A stretch of 39,553 nt of DNA. Origin: Rhodospirillaceae bacterium. Its GTDB lineage: Bacteria; Pseudomonadota; Alphaproteobacteria; Rhodospirillales; Casp-alpha2. Both the position numbers and the translations under genes were made by a program. The notes under the pieces were generated by a model. That model saw only the letters and a list, made by a program, of their open reading frames with translations, made no database searches and was not told the origin of the DNA. The stretch lies in the NCBI GenBank assembly GCA_002686255.1, contig NZAZ01000026.1, positions 11,092-50,644 on the forward strand, in the 5' to 3' direction. How positions within the stretch are numbered: position 1 is the stretch's first letter; every line of letters starts with the position of its first letter. Positions 1-8,080 of this stretch are shown here, one piece after another.

Positions 1-74
1 CCATCTTCGTTTTCTTGAACTTCGTGGTGGATCTTTTTTATGGCTGGTTGGACCCGCGGATTCGGTATGCCTAG
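1..74 (+). CDS. ABC transporter permease, DppB-type, C-terminal end only
   Basis: Only the last 23 codons are present, read from base 3 to the TAG at 72-74. The tail ends in DLFYGWLDPRIRYA, which matches the typical C-terminus of DppB/OppB-type inner-membrane permeases (last membrane segment, then LDPRIR). An AGGAGGG ribosome-binding site follows directly and serves the next permease, so the two are an operon, as is usual for the paired permeases of peptide/nickel-class importers. The substrate-binding protein and ATPases must lie outside the window. The fragment is short, so the family call leans on this motif and on the neighbour. Confidence 0.75.
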   Translation, partial: IFVFLNFVVDLFYGWLDPRIRYA

Positions 75-86
75 GAGGGTGTTCTG

Positions 87-986
87 ATGACTGTGTCGGA
101 AGTGCAAGTCGAAGCCGCCATCGAGGAATTCGCCGAGCGCGCGCCCCTGCCTTCGGTGGTGCTCGGCATGATCCGCCGTCAGCCCCTCGGCGCGGCCGGC
201 GCCTTCATCGTCATTATCATGATCCTGATGGCCATTTTGGCCGAGTTCATCGCCCCTTACGATCCGATAGTGAATGACTTCGCGAACATGCTCTCGGCGC
301 CCGGCGCGGAGTATTGGCTGGGCACCGACGAATTTGGCCGCGACATATTTTCGCGTCTCATCTACGGCGCCCGTACGGCGCTTTTCGTCGGCTTCTCGTG
401 TGCCTTCATCGGCGCCACCGCGGGCTTGGTCCTGGGCGTGGCGAGCGCCTATTTCGGTGGCACCTTCGACCTCATCTTCCAGCGCGTGATGGACATTTTC
501 ATGGCCTTTCCCTTGATCATCCTAGCCCTCGCCGTCGTCTCGATCCTCGGCACAGGCATCCAGAACGTCATCATCGCCATCACCATCCCGTTCATTCCCA
601 ACTGCGCCCGCGTCGTCCGGTCCAGCGCGCTGGCCATCCGCGAAATCCCCTATGTCGACGCGGCCCGGGCGCTCGGCTTCTCTCACGCACGCATCATCCT
701 CCGCCACATGACCCCCAATGTGATGGCGCCGTTCCTGATCATGATTACCGCCTTCGTCGGCCAGGCGATCCTCTTGGAGGCCTCGCTCTCGTATCTCGGC
801 CTCGGCGTTCAGGAACCGACCCCGGCCTGGGGCCTCATGCTCTCGGGCGGTGCCGAGGAATACGCCGAAAGCGCGCCGTGGGTTGCGATCTTCCCCGGCG
901 TCGCCATCAGCCTCGCCGTGTTCGGGTTCAACCTATTCGGCGACGCGCTCCGCGACGTGCTCGATCCGAAGCTGCGCCAGCAATAA
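87..986 (+). CDS. ABC transporter permease, DppC/OppC-type
   Basis: 299 aa, normal length for the second permease of peptide/opine/nickel-class ABC importers. It sits in the inner membrane and forms the channel with the upstream permease. An N-terminal cytoplasmic stretch is followed by a membrane segment at about residues 35-57, then a periplasmic loop with the family motif LGTDEFGRDIFSRLIYGAR, then about five more membrane segments. The ATPase-contacting EAA loop is at about residues 190-210 (DAARALGFSHARIILRH). It ends ...GDALRDVLDPKLR, a typical DppC tail. The ATG is 12 bp after the upstream stop, behind AGGAGGG. Substrate cannot be read from the sequence; the neighbouring catabolic genes make small peptides or carboxylate-like compounds possible. 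Confidence 0.93.
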   Translation: MTVSEVQVEAAIEEFAERAPLPSVVLGMIRRQPLGAAGAFIVIIMILMAILAEFIAPYDPIVNDFANMLSAPGAEYWLGTDEFGRDIFSRLIYGARTALFVGFSCAFIGATAGLVLGVASAYFGGTFDLIFQRVMDIFMAFPLIILALAVVSILGTGIQNVIIAITIPFIPNCARVVRSSALAIREIPYVDAARALGFSHARIILRHMTPNVMAPFLIMITAFVGQAILLEASLSYLGLGVQEPTPAWGLMLSGGAEEYAESAPWVAIFPGVAISLAVFGFNLFGDALRDVLDPKLRQQ

Positions 987-1004
987 CCGCCGCTTTCAAG
1001 AAAC

Positions 1005-1033
1005 GTCCCCCCGGCTATATAAATGCGGGGGAC
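1005..1033. terminator. GC-rich hairpin after the permease operon
   Basis: GTCCCCC (1005-1011) can pair with GGGGGAC (1027-1033) around a 15-base loop, 19 bases after the permease stop and before the convergent SDR gene. There is no U-tract, so a canonical intrinsic terminator is not supported. It may be a weak terminator or an mRNA 3'-end stabiliser. Confidence 0.25.
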
Positions 1034-1159
1034 ACCACCCGTGGCCCCCCGAGGGCGTCGGAAAGTCTTGACGATGCCCCCTCTGTATCGCCCGCGACTT
1101 CCCTCCTACCCGACGGGCCGCATGGACGATCCCTATGGGTCAATCTGGTCGGAAAGACT

Positions 1160-1921
1160 CTAGCCGCCCAAATACATGCCGCCGTTGACGTGCAGGGTCT
1201 GGCCGGTGATGTAGGCGGCCTCGGGCTGGCACAGATAACGGATCATGGAGGCGATCTCGTCGGATTCGCCCATGCGGGCGACCGGCGGATTGACCTTCAA
1301 CGGCGGGCGCTTGCCGGCCGAGGCCGGGCGTTCGGTGTTGATGAAGCCGGGCGAGACGCAGTTGACGGTGATGTCGTGTTCGGCCAATTCCACCGCCAGG
1401 CCCCGGGTGAAGCCGACCAGCCCCGATTTGGCGACCAGGTTGTGGACCCGGCCCGGGGTGCCGACGTGCCATGAAATGCCGCCGAGGGTGACGATCCGGC
1501 CCCAGCTTTTCTCGATCATCGATAGCACCGCCGCCTGGGCCAGAAAGAACGATCCGTCCAGCGAAATGTCGATGACCCGGCGCCATTCCTCATGGGTCAT
1601 CTCGGTAAACGGCTTCTGGCTGCGGGCCGAGGCGTTGCAGATCAGGATATCGACGCCGCCGAAGGCGCCGATGGCCGCATCGACCATTTTTTTCACCGCC
1701 TTGCGGTCGGTGACGTCGGCCATGTGGACGATCGCCTCGCCGCCGGCCGAGGCGATCTCTTCGGCCACCTTTTCGGCGGCTTCCGAATCCCGGACCGCGT
1801 TGACGACGATGCTGGCGCCGTCCGCCGCCAGCGCCAGCGCCGTCGCGCGGCCGATGTTGCGGGCCGATCCGGTGACAAGGGCGGTCTTGCCCTCCAGGCT
1901 GCGCGGTTTCTTCTTCGCCAT
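1160..1921 (-). CDS. SDR-family protein with degenerate catalytic triad
   Basis: 253 aa, a full-length classical SDR. The NAD(P)-binding motif TGSARNIG is at residues 18-24 after a short basic N-terminus, and an NAS variant of the NAG motif is at 96-98. The active site is unusual. The YxxxK motif reads NLVAK (Asn161, Lys165), and the Ser expected 13 residues earlier is Gly148 (VTLGG), so two of three catalytic residues are missing. The Rossmann fold and C-terminal substrate lobe (SPGFINTERP, ending HVNGGMYLGG) look intact. It follows the enoyl-CoA hydratase by 15 bp on the same strand, with GGGAGGAATGGGAA before the ATG, so the two are co-transcribed. Family is secure. Redox activity is doubtful; it may be a non-oxidoreductase or use other residues. 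Confidence 0.9.
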   Translation of the reverse strand: MAKKKPRSLEGKTALVTGSARNIGRATALALAADGASIVVNAVRDSEAAEKVAEEIASAGGEAIVHMADVTDRKAVKKMVDAAIGAFGGVDILICNASARSQKPFTEMTHEEWRRVIDISLDGSFFLAQAAVLSMIEKSWGRIVTLGGISWHVGTPGRVHNLVAKSGLVGFTRGLAVELAEHDITVNCVSPGFINTERPASAGKRPPLKVNPPVARMGESDEIASMIRYLCQPEAAYITGQTLHVNGGMYLGG

Positions 1922-1936
1922 TTCCCATTCCTCCCG

Positions 1937-2752
1937 TTATGACCCGGTAAAGCGCGGCGGGCGTTTGTCGACGAAGGCGGCGACCCCCTCCTTGAAATCC
2001 TCGGTCACGGTGCAATTGACGAAGGCGGCGGTCTCGGCCGCAAGCTGTTCCTCCAGCGTCCGGGTGAGCGACCCGTTCAACAGCGCCTTGGTCTCCCCAT
2101 AGGCCCGCACCGGGCCCTCGGCCAGGCGCTTGGCCAGCTTGTCGGTTTCCGCCCGCAACTCGGCCGCCGGCACCACGCGGTTGACGAGGCCGCACCGGAG
2201 CGCCTCCCCGGCGTCGAAGCGGTCGCCCAGAAGCGCGATCTCGAATGCTTTCTTGAGCCCCACCGTCCTCGGCAGGGCAAACGTGGACCCGGCGTCCGGC
2301 GACGTGCCCAGGCGGCAATAGGCGAGGGTGTAGAACGAATCGTCCGCCGCCAGCACCATGTCGCAGGCCATCATCAGGCTGACCCCGGCCCCGGCGACGG
2401 CGCCGTGGACGCTGCCGAGGACCGGCTTCGGCATCTGCCTGAAATCGGCGATGAAATCGTGGACGGTGGTCAGCATCCCGTCGAAATGGGCGCGGATGGC
2501 CGCCTCGCCGGGGTTTTCGTCAAACAGCGCCTTGAACCCCTTGACGTCGCCGCCGGCCATGAAGTGATCGCCGGTGCCCTCGATGACGGCGACCCGGACC
2601 GCCTCGTCGGCCTTGATCTCGGCGGCCACCTGCTTCAGCGCCCGGGCCATGTCCGGGTTGATGGCGTTGAGCGACTTCGGCCGGTTCAGCGTAATGCGGC
2701 AGACGCCGCCGGCGGTTTCGACCACAAGGGTATCGTTGGGGCTCGTGGGCAT
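1937..2752 (-). CDS. Enoyl-CoA hydratase/isomerase family protein, PaaG-like
   Basis: 271 aa crotonase-fold protein. The oxyanion-hole region is present (HFMAGGDVKGF, about residues 63-73; GAVAGAGVSLMMACD, 118-131). The position of the first catalytic Glu of true hydratases is Ser125, and the second Glu is also absent. An Asp is found in GTSPDAG (Asp153), the arrangement seen in PaaG-type isomerases. An isomerase or another crotonase reaction is therefore likelier than simple hydration. The start is clear: GGAGGAG sits just upstream of the ATG. It is the first gene of a two-gene operon with the SDR and divergent from the racemase-family gene at 2874; the 121 bp between them should hold both promoters. 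Confidence 0.92.
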   Translation of the reverse strand: MPTSPNDTLVVETAGGVCRITLNRPKSLNAINPDMARALKQVAAEIKADEAVRVAVIEGTGDHFMAGGDVKGFKALFDENPGEAAIRAHFDGMLTTVHDFIADFRQMPKPVLGSVHGAVAGAGVSLMMACDMVLAADDSFYTLAYCRLGTSPDAGSTFALPRTVGLKKAFEIALLGDRFDAGEALRCGLVNRVVPAAELRAETDKLAKRLAEGPVRAYGETKALLNGSLTRTLEEQLAAETAAFVNCTVTEDFKEGVAAFVDKRPPRFTGS

Positions 2753-2873
2753 GGTCCGGTTCTCCTCCCTGGCCGAATTCTTGTCAGCGTTCGGCCGTTG
2801 TTATATGCAATCCTAGCGTACCCCAAGGTCGCTTCGCGGCCAAACCCTGACGACGGCAAAGGACGGTTTTTCG

Positions 2874-3530
2874 ATGGCTCCCCGAATCCAGCTTATTCAC
2901 GCGGTGAGCGTGGCCCAGGGGCCGATCCACGGCGCCTTCGCCCGCCTGTGGCCCGAGGCCCGGATCGCCGACCTGACGGAGGCCTCGCTGGCCGCCGATC
3001 TGGCCGGGGCGGGGGAATTGACCGATGCCTTCACCGGCCGCATGGCGGCGCTGATCGGCTATGGCGTCGAGGCCGGGGCGGACGGGGTGATGTTCACCTG
3101 TTCGGCCTTCGGCGCCGCCATCAAGGCGGCCCGCGATGGCGTCTCCATCCCGGTGTTGAAGCCCGACGAGGCGATGATCGAGGCGGCGTTGTCAGAAGGA
3201 CCACGTATCGGCGGGCTGGCCACCTTCGCCCCGACCATCGCGTCCCTTGCCGGCGAACTCGCCGCCGCCGCCGGGGCCCGGGGGCTAAAGCCGGCCATCG
3301 ACCTCCGCCATGTGCCCGGCGCCATGGAGGCGTTGCAGTTGGGCCGCGGCGACGAGCACGATGCGCTGATCGCCGAGGCGGCGGCGGAAATGACCGGCGT
3401 CGATGTCCTGATACTGGCGCAGTTCTCGATGTCCGGCGCCCGGGACGCCATCGCCGAGATTGCCGGGCGGCCGGTGCTGACGGCCCCCGACGAGGCGGTG
3501 AAGAAGCTACGCCGGTTATTGGGCGGTTGA
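2874..3530 (+). CDS. Asp/Glu racemase superfamily protein, second catalytic Cys absent
   Basis: 218 aa cytoplasmic protein of the Asp/Glu/hydantoin racemase superfamily (two Rossmann-like halves). The first half carries the conserved Cys in GVMFTCSAFG (about residue 76). In the second half, where racemases have a second Cys, it reads LILAQFSMSG with no Cys. Cofactor-independent racemases need both thiols, so a one-Cys protein may be a decarboxylase/isomerase (arylmalonate decarboxylase and maleate isomerase belong to the same superfamily) or have lost activity. ATG at 2874 follows AAAGGACGG. Divergent from the hydratase/SDR operon and convergent with the gene ending at 3602. Substrate unknown. 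Confidence 0.85.
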   Translation: MAPRIQLIHAVSVAQGPIHGAFARLWPEARIADLTEASLAADLAGAGELTDAFTGRMAALIGYGVEAGADGVMFTCSAFGAAIKAARDGVSIPVLKPDEAMIEAALSEGPRIGGLATFAPTIASLAGELAAAAGARGLKPAIDLRHVPGAMEALQLGRGDEHDALIAEAAAEMTGVDVLILAQFSMSGARDAIAEIAGRPVLTAPDEAVKKLRRLLGG

Positions 3531-3601
3531 TTTACGGCTGCGAGCTGAGGTTTGTGACCGGTACTGTTGATAAAGTATCGACCCGAAGCGGACAGTCATT
3601 A

Positions 3602-6067
3602 TCACCGCTCCTTGATATTAGCGGCTCCGGGTAAACGCCGGAACGCCGCCGCGGCAATGCCGTAAAGACCGACCGCCGCCAGGATCACCACCGTAAACCC
3701 GAACTGAATCGCGACAACGGTGGCAAGCACCGCGCCCAGCATCGAGGCACAGCCGTTGATCGCCCAGGCCCAAGGGATGAGACCGGGCTCGGCTTCGCCG
3801 AGGCGGCCGAGGCCGAGGGGAAACGGCATGCCCATGGCGAACGCCAGCGGCGCGATCAGCAACAGCGAAACCGCCATCTTGCCGGCAAGCGGCAGCATGA
3901 TCAGTTCCCCGAACAGGGGCGCCAGCAACAACAGATACGCCACCGCGAAGAATCCGATCGCGGCGACCGGCGCCAGGCTAGGGTTTGCGTGGTCCAGGAG
4001 GCGGCCCGAGACCCGGCTTCCCAGGCCGGCGAAGACCAAAAATCCGCAAAGCACCACGGCCGCCGCATAGACCGGGCTGGCGAGAAACAGGATGAATTTC
4101 TGGATAAAGGCGATCTCGACGAAAAGAAACGCCAATCCGAGGCTCAGGAAATAGACCAGCACCGGTGTTTTGTGGGCGCCGCCCCCGCCGTCGTGGCGCG
4201 CCCGAACCGCCAGGAGGGGCAACGGGATCAACGCCAGGGTAATAAGAACAGCCTGCGCCAGGGTCAAGGCGATAACAGGGTAGCCCCATTCCAGCAGCCC
4301 TAAGCCGCCGCGGCCACGGAGCGCGTAGAGCTCACCCAGGAGCCGCCACCGGAAGAAGTTGAAAAAGTAGGGGCGGTCATCGGTGGCCGGCTGTATGTCG
4401 TATTTGTAGCGGCGGATGAAATCATCGCCGGCGGGTCCCAAAACGGCCGTTACCGCCTCAAAGAAATAAGCCCGCTCGAGCAGGTTGTGGCGGTTGGCCT
4501 CGCCCGGCGTGATGCCGGGGATGTAAGCCAGGTCGAAGGAACGCGCGTCGCCGAACCTTTTCACGGCGGCGATCCCGGGTTCAGAAAAGGCGCCGTTCTT
4601 GATCAGCAGCGTGGTTGTCTTCCAGCCCCGGATCAGCACCAGTTGCCGGCCCGGATCGGCGACCCCGGAACGGCGAAGCGCTTGGGCCGCGGTGGCGAGC
4701 AGCTTAATGCTGTCCCGGGGCGGCAGCTTAAGCCAACGGGTAATCGCCACAAGCCCGCCGGGCGCCAACCGGGCGAGGAAATCCTCAATCGCCTCGACCG
4801 TGTAAAGGTAGTTCTCGTTCAACGCCGAAAGTCCGGCGCTGGCCGCCCCGAAGGCGTCCACGAGAGCCAACTGAATGAGGTCGTAGGACTCCTCGCCGGC
4901 GGCGGCGAAACCCCGTATTTCGGCGACGTGGACCTGAACCCCGGGACGCCCGTAGAGCCGGCCCGAGAATGACGCGTAGTCGTCCTCGAGCAGCTCAACC
5001 ATCTGATAATTGGCTTCCACGGCGTCGATCCGCGACGCCCGGTGATAGAGGGCCTGCTGCACGTCGCCACCGCCGCCGGCGCCAAGCACCAGGACGCGGG
5101 GCTTTTCCAACAGGTGATAGGGCAAGGCCGAGGTCAGGTAATCTAGATACCCCGGGGGGGCCTCCCTCCCGTCGTCGCGGTTGATGACGCCGAACGAGCC
5201 CCCGTCGGTGAAGACACCCAGTTGCTGCGGCGGCTCGAAGGGGCTTCGAAGGCTGAGCCCCGGCGCGTGGCGAAAGGGGACACGGGGGCTTTTCACCACT
5301 GTCACCAGGCCCAGCGGGCCGGAAAGCTCCTGGGCAATCTCGGCCCCGGACACCCGGAGCGCCTGGCTCAGCCCCTTATAGGGAGAAAGCCTGAGCTCCG
5401 CCCAGGGCCCGGAAAGGACCAGCAGAAACGCCAGCCCGGCGGACAACAGCGCCATGACCCGCCGCCGGCCGCCGGCGCCGATGGCCGCGAGCGACAGGGC
5501 GGCGGCGGCGAAACCCGCGGCGCCGATAGCATTCAGGGCTTCCATGGGCGTCAGCGCGAACAACAGGGCGACCATGCCGAGGGCGCCCGCGCCGGCGCCC
5601 AGCAAATCCGACGCGTAGACTTTGCCGATCCGGCCGCGGAAGCGGCAGAAGGCGAGGCCGATGCAGTTGGCGGCGAACAGGAACGGCACCGCCAGCAACA
5701 GGTAAAGGGCCGCCAGGTAAAGAGGCTGCAGGGGGTCCCACAACAGTTCCAGCGGATTGAACGGCACCTGCTGGGCGAGGAAGAAACAACCCGGCGCGGC
5801 AACGCCGAACAAGGCCGCGTTGGCGGCGAAGAGTCTCCCGAACCGGAGCCCGATCAAATCCCCCGCCAGGGCGAGGAAGGTGCCGCTCACCCCATATCCG
5901 AAAAGCGCCAGACTGATGATCATGTAAGCGAAGTAATGCCACTGGATGATCGAAAACAGCCTGAGCAGCAGAACCTCGTAGCCGAGCGCCGCCGCCGACA
6001 CCAGCGCGATGGCGAGAAACGGCGGCTGGGCTGAGCCGTCGTCGGCGATCGGATCTGGGGGCGCCAT
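3602..6067 (-). CDS. Polytopic membrane protein with spermidine-synthase-like domain
   Basis: 821 aa in three parts. Residues 15-220 form an N-terminal membrane block (about six segments, with DLLGAGAG at 154-161). Residues 250-590 are a soluble spermidine synthase-like methyltransferase fold with SAM/dcSAM-binding motif VLVLGAGGGGDV (325-336), acidic residue E351 in DAVEANYQM, and the later motif LNENYLYTVEAIEDFL. Residues 595-815 form a second membrane block. Such large fused proteins are usually annotated as spermine/spermidine synthases, but their substrates are mostly unproven. It starts 16 bp after the isoaspartyl methyltransferase gene on the same strand, so the two SAM-fold proteins are probably co-expressed. 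A polyamine product is not implied by context, since no speD-type gene is near. Confidence 0.88.
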   Translation of the reverse strand: MAPPDPIADDGSAQPPFLAIALVSAAALGYEVLLLRLFSIIQWHYFAYMIISLALFGYGVSGTFLALAGDLIGLRFGRLFAANAALFGVAAPGCFFLAQQVPFNPLELLWDPLQPLYLAALYLLLAVPFLFAANCIGLAFCRFRGRIGKVYASDLLGAGAGALGMVALLFALTPMEALNAIGAAGFAAAALSLAAIGAGGRRRVMALLSAGLAFLLVLSGPWAELRLSPYKGLSQALRVSGAEIAQELSGPLGLVTVVKSPRVPFRHAPGLSLRSPFEPPQQLGVFTDGGSFGVINRDDGREAPPGYLDYLTSALPYHLLEKPRVLVLGAGGGGDVQQALYHRASRIDAVEANYQMVELLEDDYASFSGRLYGRPGVQVHVAEIRGFAAAGEESYDLIQLALVDAFGAASAGLSALNENYLYTVEAIEDFLARLAPGGLVAITRWLKLPPRDSIKLLATAAQALRRSGVADPGRQLVLIRGWKTTTLLIKNGAFSEPGIAAVKRFGDARSFDLAYIPGITPGEANRHNLLERAYFFEAVTAVLGPAGDDFIRRYKYDIQPATDDRPYFFNFFRWRLLGELYALRGRGGLGLLEWGYPVIALTLAQAVLITLALIPLPLLAVRARHDGGGGAHKTPVLVYFLSLGLAFLFVEIAFIQKFILFLASPVYAAAVVLCGFLVFAGLGSRVSGRLLDHANPSLAPVAAIGFFAVAYLLLLAPLFGELIMLPLAGKMAVSLLLIAPLAFAMGMPFPLGLGRLGEAEPGLIPWAWAINGCASMLGAVLATVVAIQFGFTVVILAAVGLYGIAAAAFRRLPGAANIKER

Positions 6068-6083
6068 GGCTGGCGGGCCGTTT

Positions 6084-6884
6084 TCAATGGCCGCCGGTCA
6101 GCGGCACGAACCGGACGGGCAGGATCTCGCGCATGGTCACGCCGCCGTCCAGGTGTTTCTCCACGACGGTGAGAAATTGGACGAGAAAGCGCTGGCCGAC
6201 GGGAATGACCATGCGGCCACCGGGCTTCAGTTGGCGCACCAGCGGCGGCGGCACGTGACTGGCGGCGGCGGTGATGATGATGGCGTCGAACGGGGCGTGT
6301 TCCTGCCAGCCGTAATAGCCGTCGCCGATCCGCACCTCGACGTTGCCGTAACCGAGCCGCGCGAGCCGTTTCCGAGCAAGCTGTCCCAGCGGTTCGATGA
6401 TCTCGATGGTGAACGCCCTGGCGGCAAGCTCGGCGAGGACCGCCGCCTGGTAGCCGGACCCGGTGCCGATCTCCAGCACCTTCGCCCCGGGTGTCATCCG
6501 CAGCAGGTCCGTCATCAGGGCGACGATGTACGGCTGCGAGATCGTCTGGCCGTGGCCGATGGGCAAGGGGCGGTTGCGATAGGCCTTGCCGCGAAGATCC
6601 TCGGGCACGAACTGGTGGCGGGGGACCTTCGCCATAACATCCATCACCGCCGTGTCGAGCGCCCTTCGTCCGATTTCCCGCTCGGTCTCGACGGCTATGG
6701 CGGCGATGGTTTCCACCATCCCTTGGCGCGCCTTGGCGTAATCGTCATTGGTTCCGGCCCAGGCCCGCGGAGGGACCGGTCCGAGGAAATACATAAGCAC
6801 GAACACGGCCCCGGCGCCGGCGCCGAGGGCCGGCAACCCGATCCATTCCCGCCAACCGGCGGTCCTTTTTCCGTCGATGGTCAT
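6084..6884 (-). CDS. Protein-L-isoaspartate O-methyltransferase family, N-terminally membrane-anchored
   Basis: 266 aa. Residues 43-266 match PIMT/Pcm: conserved GHGQTISQPYI (110-120), SAM-binding VLEIGTGSGYQAAVL (136-150), then the C-terminal LKPGGRMVIPVG block. PIMT methylates isoaspartyl residues in damaged proteins. The extra N-terminus has one hydrophobic segment (about residues 17-35, IGLPALGAGAGAVFVLMYFLG) after a positively charged start, suggesting an inner-membrane anchor with the enzyme in the periplasm. Cytoplasmic Pcm lacks this. First gene of a pair with the membrane spermidine-synthase-like gene 16 bp downstream. Family call is firm; the compartment is inferred from the hydrophobic segment and lack of a clear cleavage site. 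Confidence 0.92.
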   Translation of the reverse strand: MTIDGKRTAGWREWIGLPALGAGAGAVFVLMYFLGPVPPRAWAGTNDDYAKARQGMVETIAAIAVETEREIGRRALDTAVMDVMAKVPRHQFVPEDLRGKAYRNRPLPIGHGQTISQPYIVALMTDLLRMTPGAKVLEIGTGSGYQAAVLAELAARAFTIEIIEPLGQLARKRLARLGYGNVEVRIGDGYYGWQEHAPFDAIIITAAASHVPPPLVRQLKPGGRMVIPVGQRFLVQFLTVVEKHLDGGVTMREILPVRFVPLTGGH

Positions 6885-6969
6885 AGCGAAATCATGCCAG
6901 AAACGGCTTGTCCTTGGGAATTGATTTTATCGCCGCGACCCTCTGCGATTCCGGTCTTAACGAGGCGAT

Positions 6970-7026
6970 GCAGCCTGCTCAGGTTGCGGTGGCGCATCAA
7001 GAATTAAGCAAGGTGTCCCTTTAATC
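6970..7026. repeat. Interspersed repeat, copy 1 (upstream of lyase stop)
   Basis: A 57 bp unit starting GCAGCCTGCTCAGGTTGCGG and ending CCCTTTAATC. It recurs in direct orientation at 7995-8052; the first 27 bases are identical and the rest differ by one substitution and three single-base indels. The two copies bracket the lyase gene at 7035-7949. Read on the minus strand it contains GGGACACCTTGCTTAATTC, which places it in the same sequence family as the palindromes near 14.5, 16.9 and 20.1 kb. It contains the small palindrome CCTGCTCAGG. It looks like a REP/BIME-type element. Confidence 0.8.
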
Positions 7027-7034
7027 GCGGCGAT

Positions 7035-7949
7035 TTACTTCCCCGGCGTCTCCGGCATCACGCTCTTGGCGATGCTTTCGTCGAGGGCCTCGTAATCGTA
7101 ATAGCCGATGGTCTCGTAAAGCTCGGCCCGGGTCGGCATCTTGCCGATCAACGCCTCGGCGCCGCCGTTCTCGCGGATATGCGCGTAAAGTTCCCGCATC
7201 GCCCCCGCCGCCACCCGCATCGACGTCGCCGGCCAGATGACGATGGCGTAGCCCATGTCCTGGAACCGATCGGCGGTGAAATAGGGCGTGCGGCCGAATT
7301 CGGTCATGTTGGCCATCTTCGGCCCGGGGACGGAATCGGCGAAGGCGCGGAAGTCATCTTCGGACGGCAGCGCGTCGGGGAACACCACGTCGGCGCCCGC
7401 CTCTTTATACAAGTTCGCCCGCTCGATCGCGCCCTCCAGGCCCTCGACGGCGGCGGCGTCGGTGCGGGCGATGATGCGCAGGTGCGAGCGCCCCTTGACG
7501 GCGGCGGCGATCTTGGCCGCCGCGTCCGCGGGCGGGATCAGGCGCTTGTCGTTCAAATGGCCGCATTTCTTCGCCACCACCTGGTCCTCGATATGCACCG
7601 CCCCGGCCCCGGCGTGCTCGAGCTCCTTGACCGCGCGCATGCCGTTCAATATTCCGCCGTAGCCGGTATCGCCGTCGACGATCAGCGGCAGGTCCGTGGA
7701 CCGCGACACCTGGCGGGTGATGAAGCAGATCTCGTCGAGGGTCATCACCCCCAGGTCGGGCAGGCCCAGGGTCGCCGTCACCGCGCCGCCGGAAATGTAG
7801 AGCGCCTCGAATCCCGCCTCCTTGGCCAGCATGCCGGCCAGTCCGTTGTGGGCCCCCGGCACGCCGAGGATTCCGGGCCGGTCGATCAGCGCTTGCAGCC
7901 TTTCGCCGGCCGGGCGCGGGTCGCGGCCGTTTCCTTCCAACCAGGTCAT
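7035..7949 (-). CDS. Isocitrate lyase/PEP mutase family lyase (oxaloacetate decarboxylase/dimethylmalate lyase-like)
   Basis: 304 aa TIM-barrel enzyme of the ICL/PEP-mutase superfamily. Visible motifs are PGAHNGLAGMLAKEAGFEAL (31-50), the Mg-binding DGDTGYG (92-98), EDQVVAKKCGH (121-131) with the KKCGH active-site loop typical of C-C lyases, and IARTDA. Members cleave 2-hydroxy-dicarboxylates or tricarboxylates (2-methylisocitrate, 2,3-dimethylmalate, oxaloacetate) to pyruvate/glyoxylate plus an acid. The ATG is preceded by GAGGAGCAAAGCC. It stands alone on the minus strand between two copies of the same repeat. A paralogue lies in the operon at 10454. The exact substrate cannot be told from sequence alone. 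Confidence 0.9.
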   Translation of the reverse strand: MTWLEGNGRDPRPAGERLQALIDRPGILGVPGAHNGLAGMLAKEAGFEALYISGGAVTATLGLPDLGVMTLDEICFITRQVSRSTDLPLIVDGDTGYGGILNGMRAVKELEHAGAGAVHIEDQVVAKKCGHLNDKRLIPPADAAAKIAAAVKGRSHLRIIARTDAAAVEGLEGAIERANLYKEAGADVVFPDALPSEDDFRAFADSVPGPKMANMTEFGRTPYFTADRFQDMGYAIVIWPATSMRVAAGAMRELYAHIRENGGAEALIGKMPTRAELYETIGYYDYEALDESIAKSVMPETPGK

Positions 7950-7994
7950 GGCTTTGCTCCTCGCAATTAGACAACCTTACTTAATTACTCTACC

Positions 7995-8052
7995 GCAGCC
8001 TGCTCAGGTTGCGGTGGCGCACCAAGAATGTAAGCAAGGTGTTCCCTTAATC
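7995..8052. repeat. Interspersed repeat, copy 2 (between lyase and outer-membrane gene)
   Basis: Second copy of the unit at 6970-7026, same orientation, 1,025 bp away. Immediately to the left (about 7968-7986) lies GACAACCTTACTTAATTA, which is an imperfect inverted match to this copy's right edge read on the minus strand (GGGAACACCTTGCTTACATT). Copy 2 could thus form an extended stem-loop, as REP/BIME units do. Confidence 0.78.
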
Positions 8053-8080
8053 TTTTAAAGACGCCAGGGCAAACGATACC

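Noticed and set aside
314..1474. 386-codon frame over the second permease and beyond
   Set aside because: Arg/His/Pro-rich shadow translation typical of the wrong frame in GC-rich DNA; it overlaps the true permease and the convergent SDR.
3540..3600. Possible further copy of the GGACAGT palindrome between convergent genes
   Set aside because: GGACAGTCATTATCACC has only a short match to the repeat core and no partner arm.
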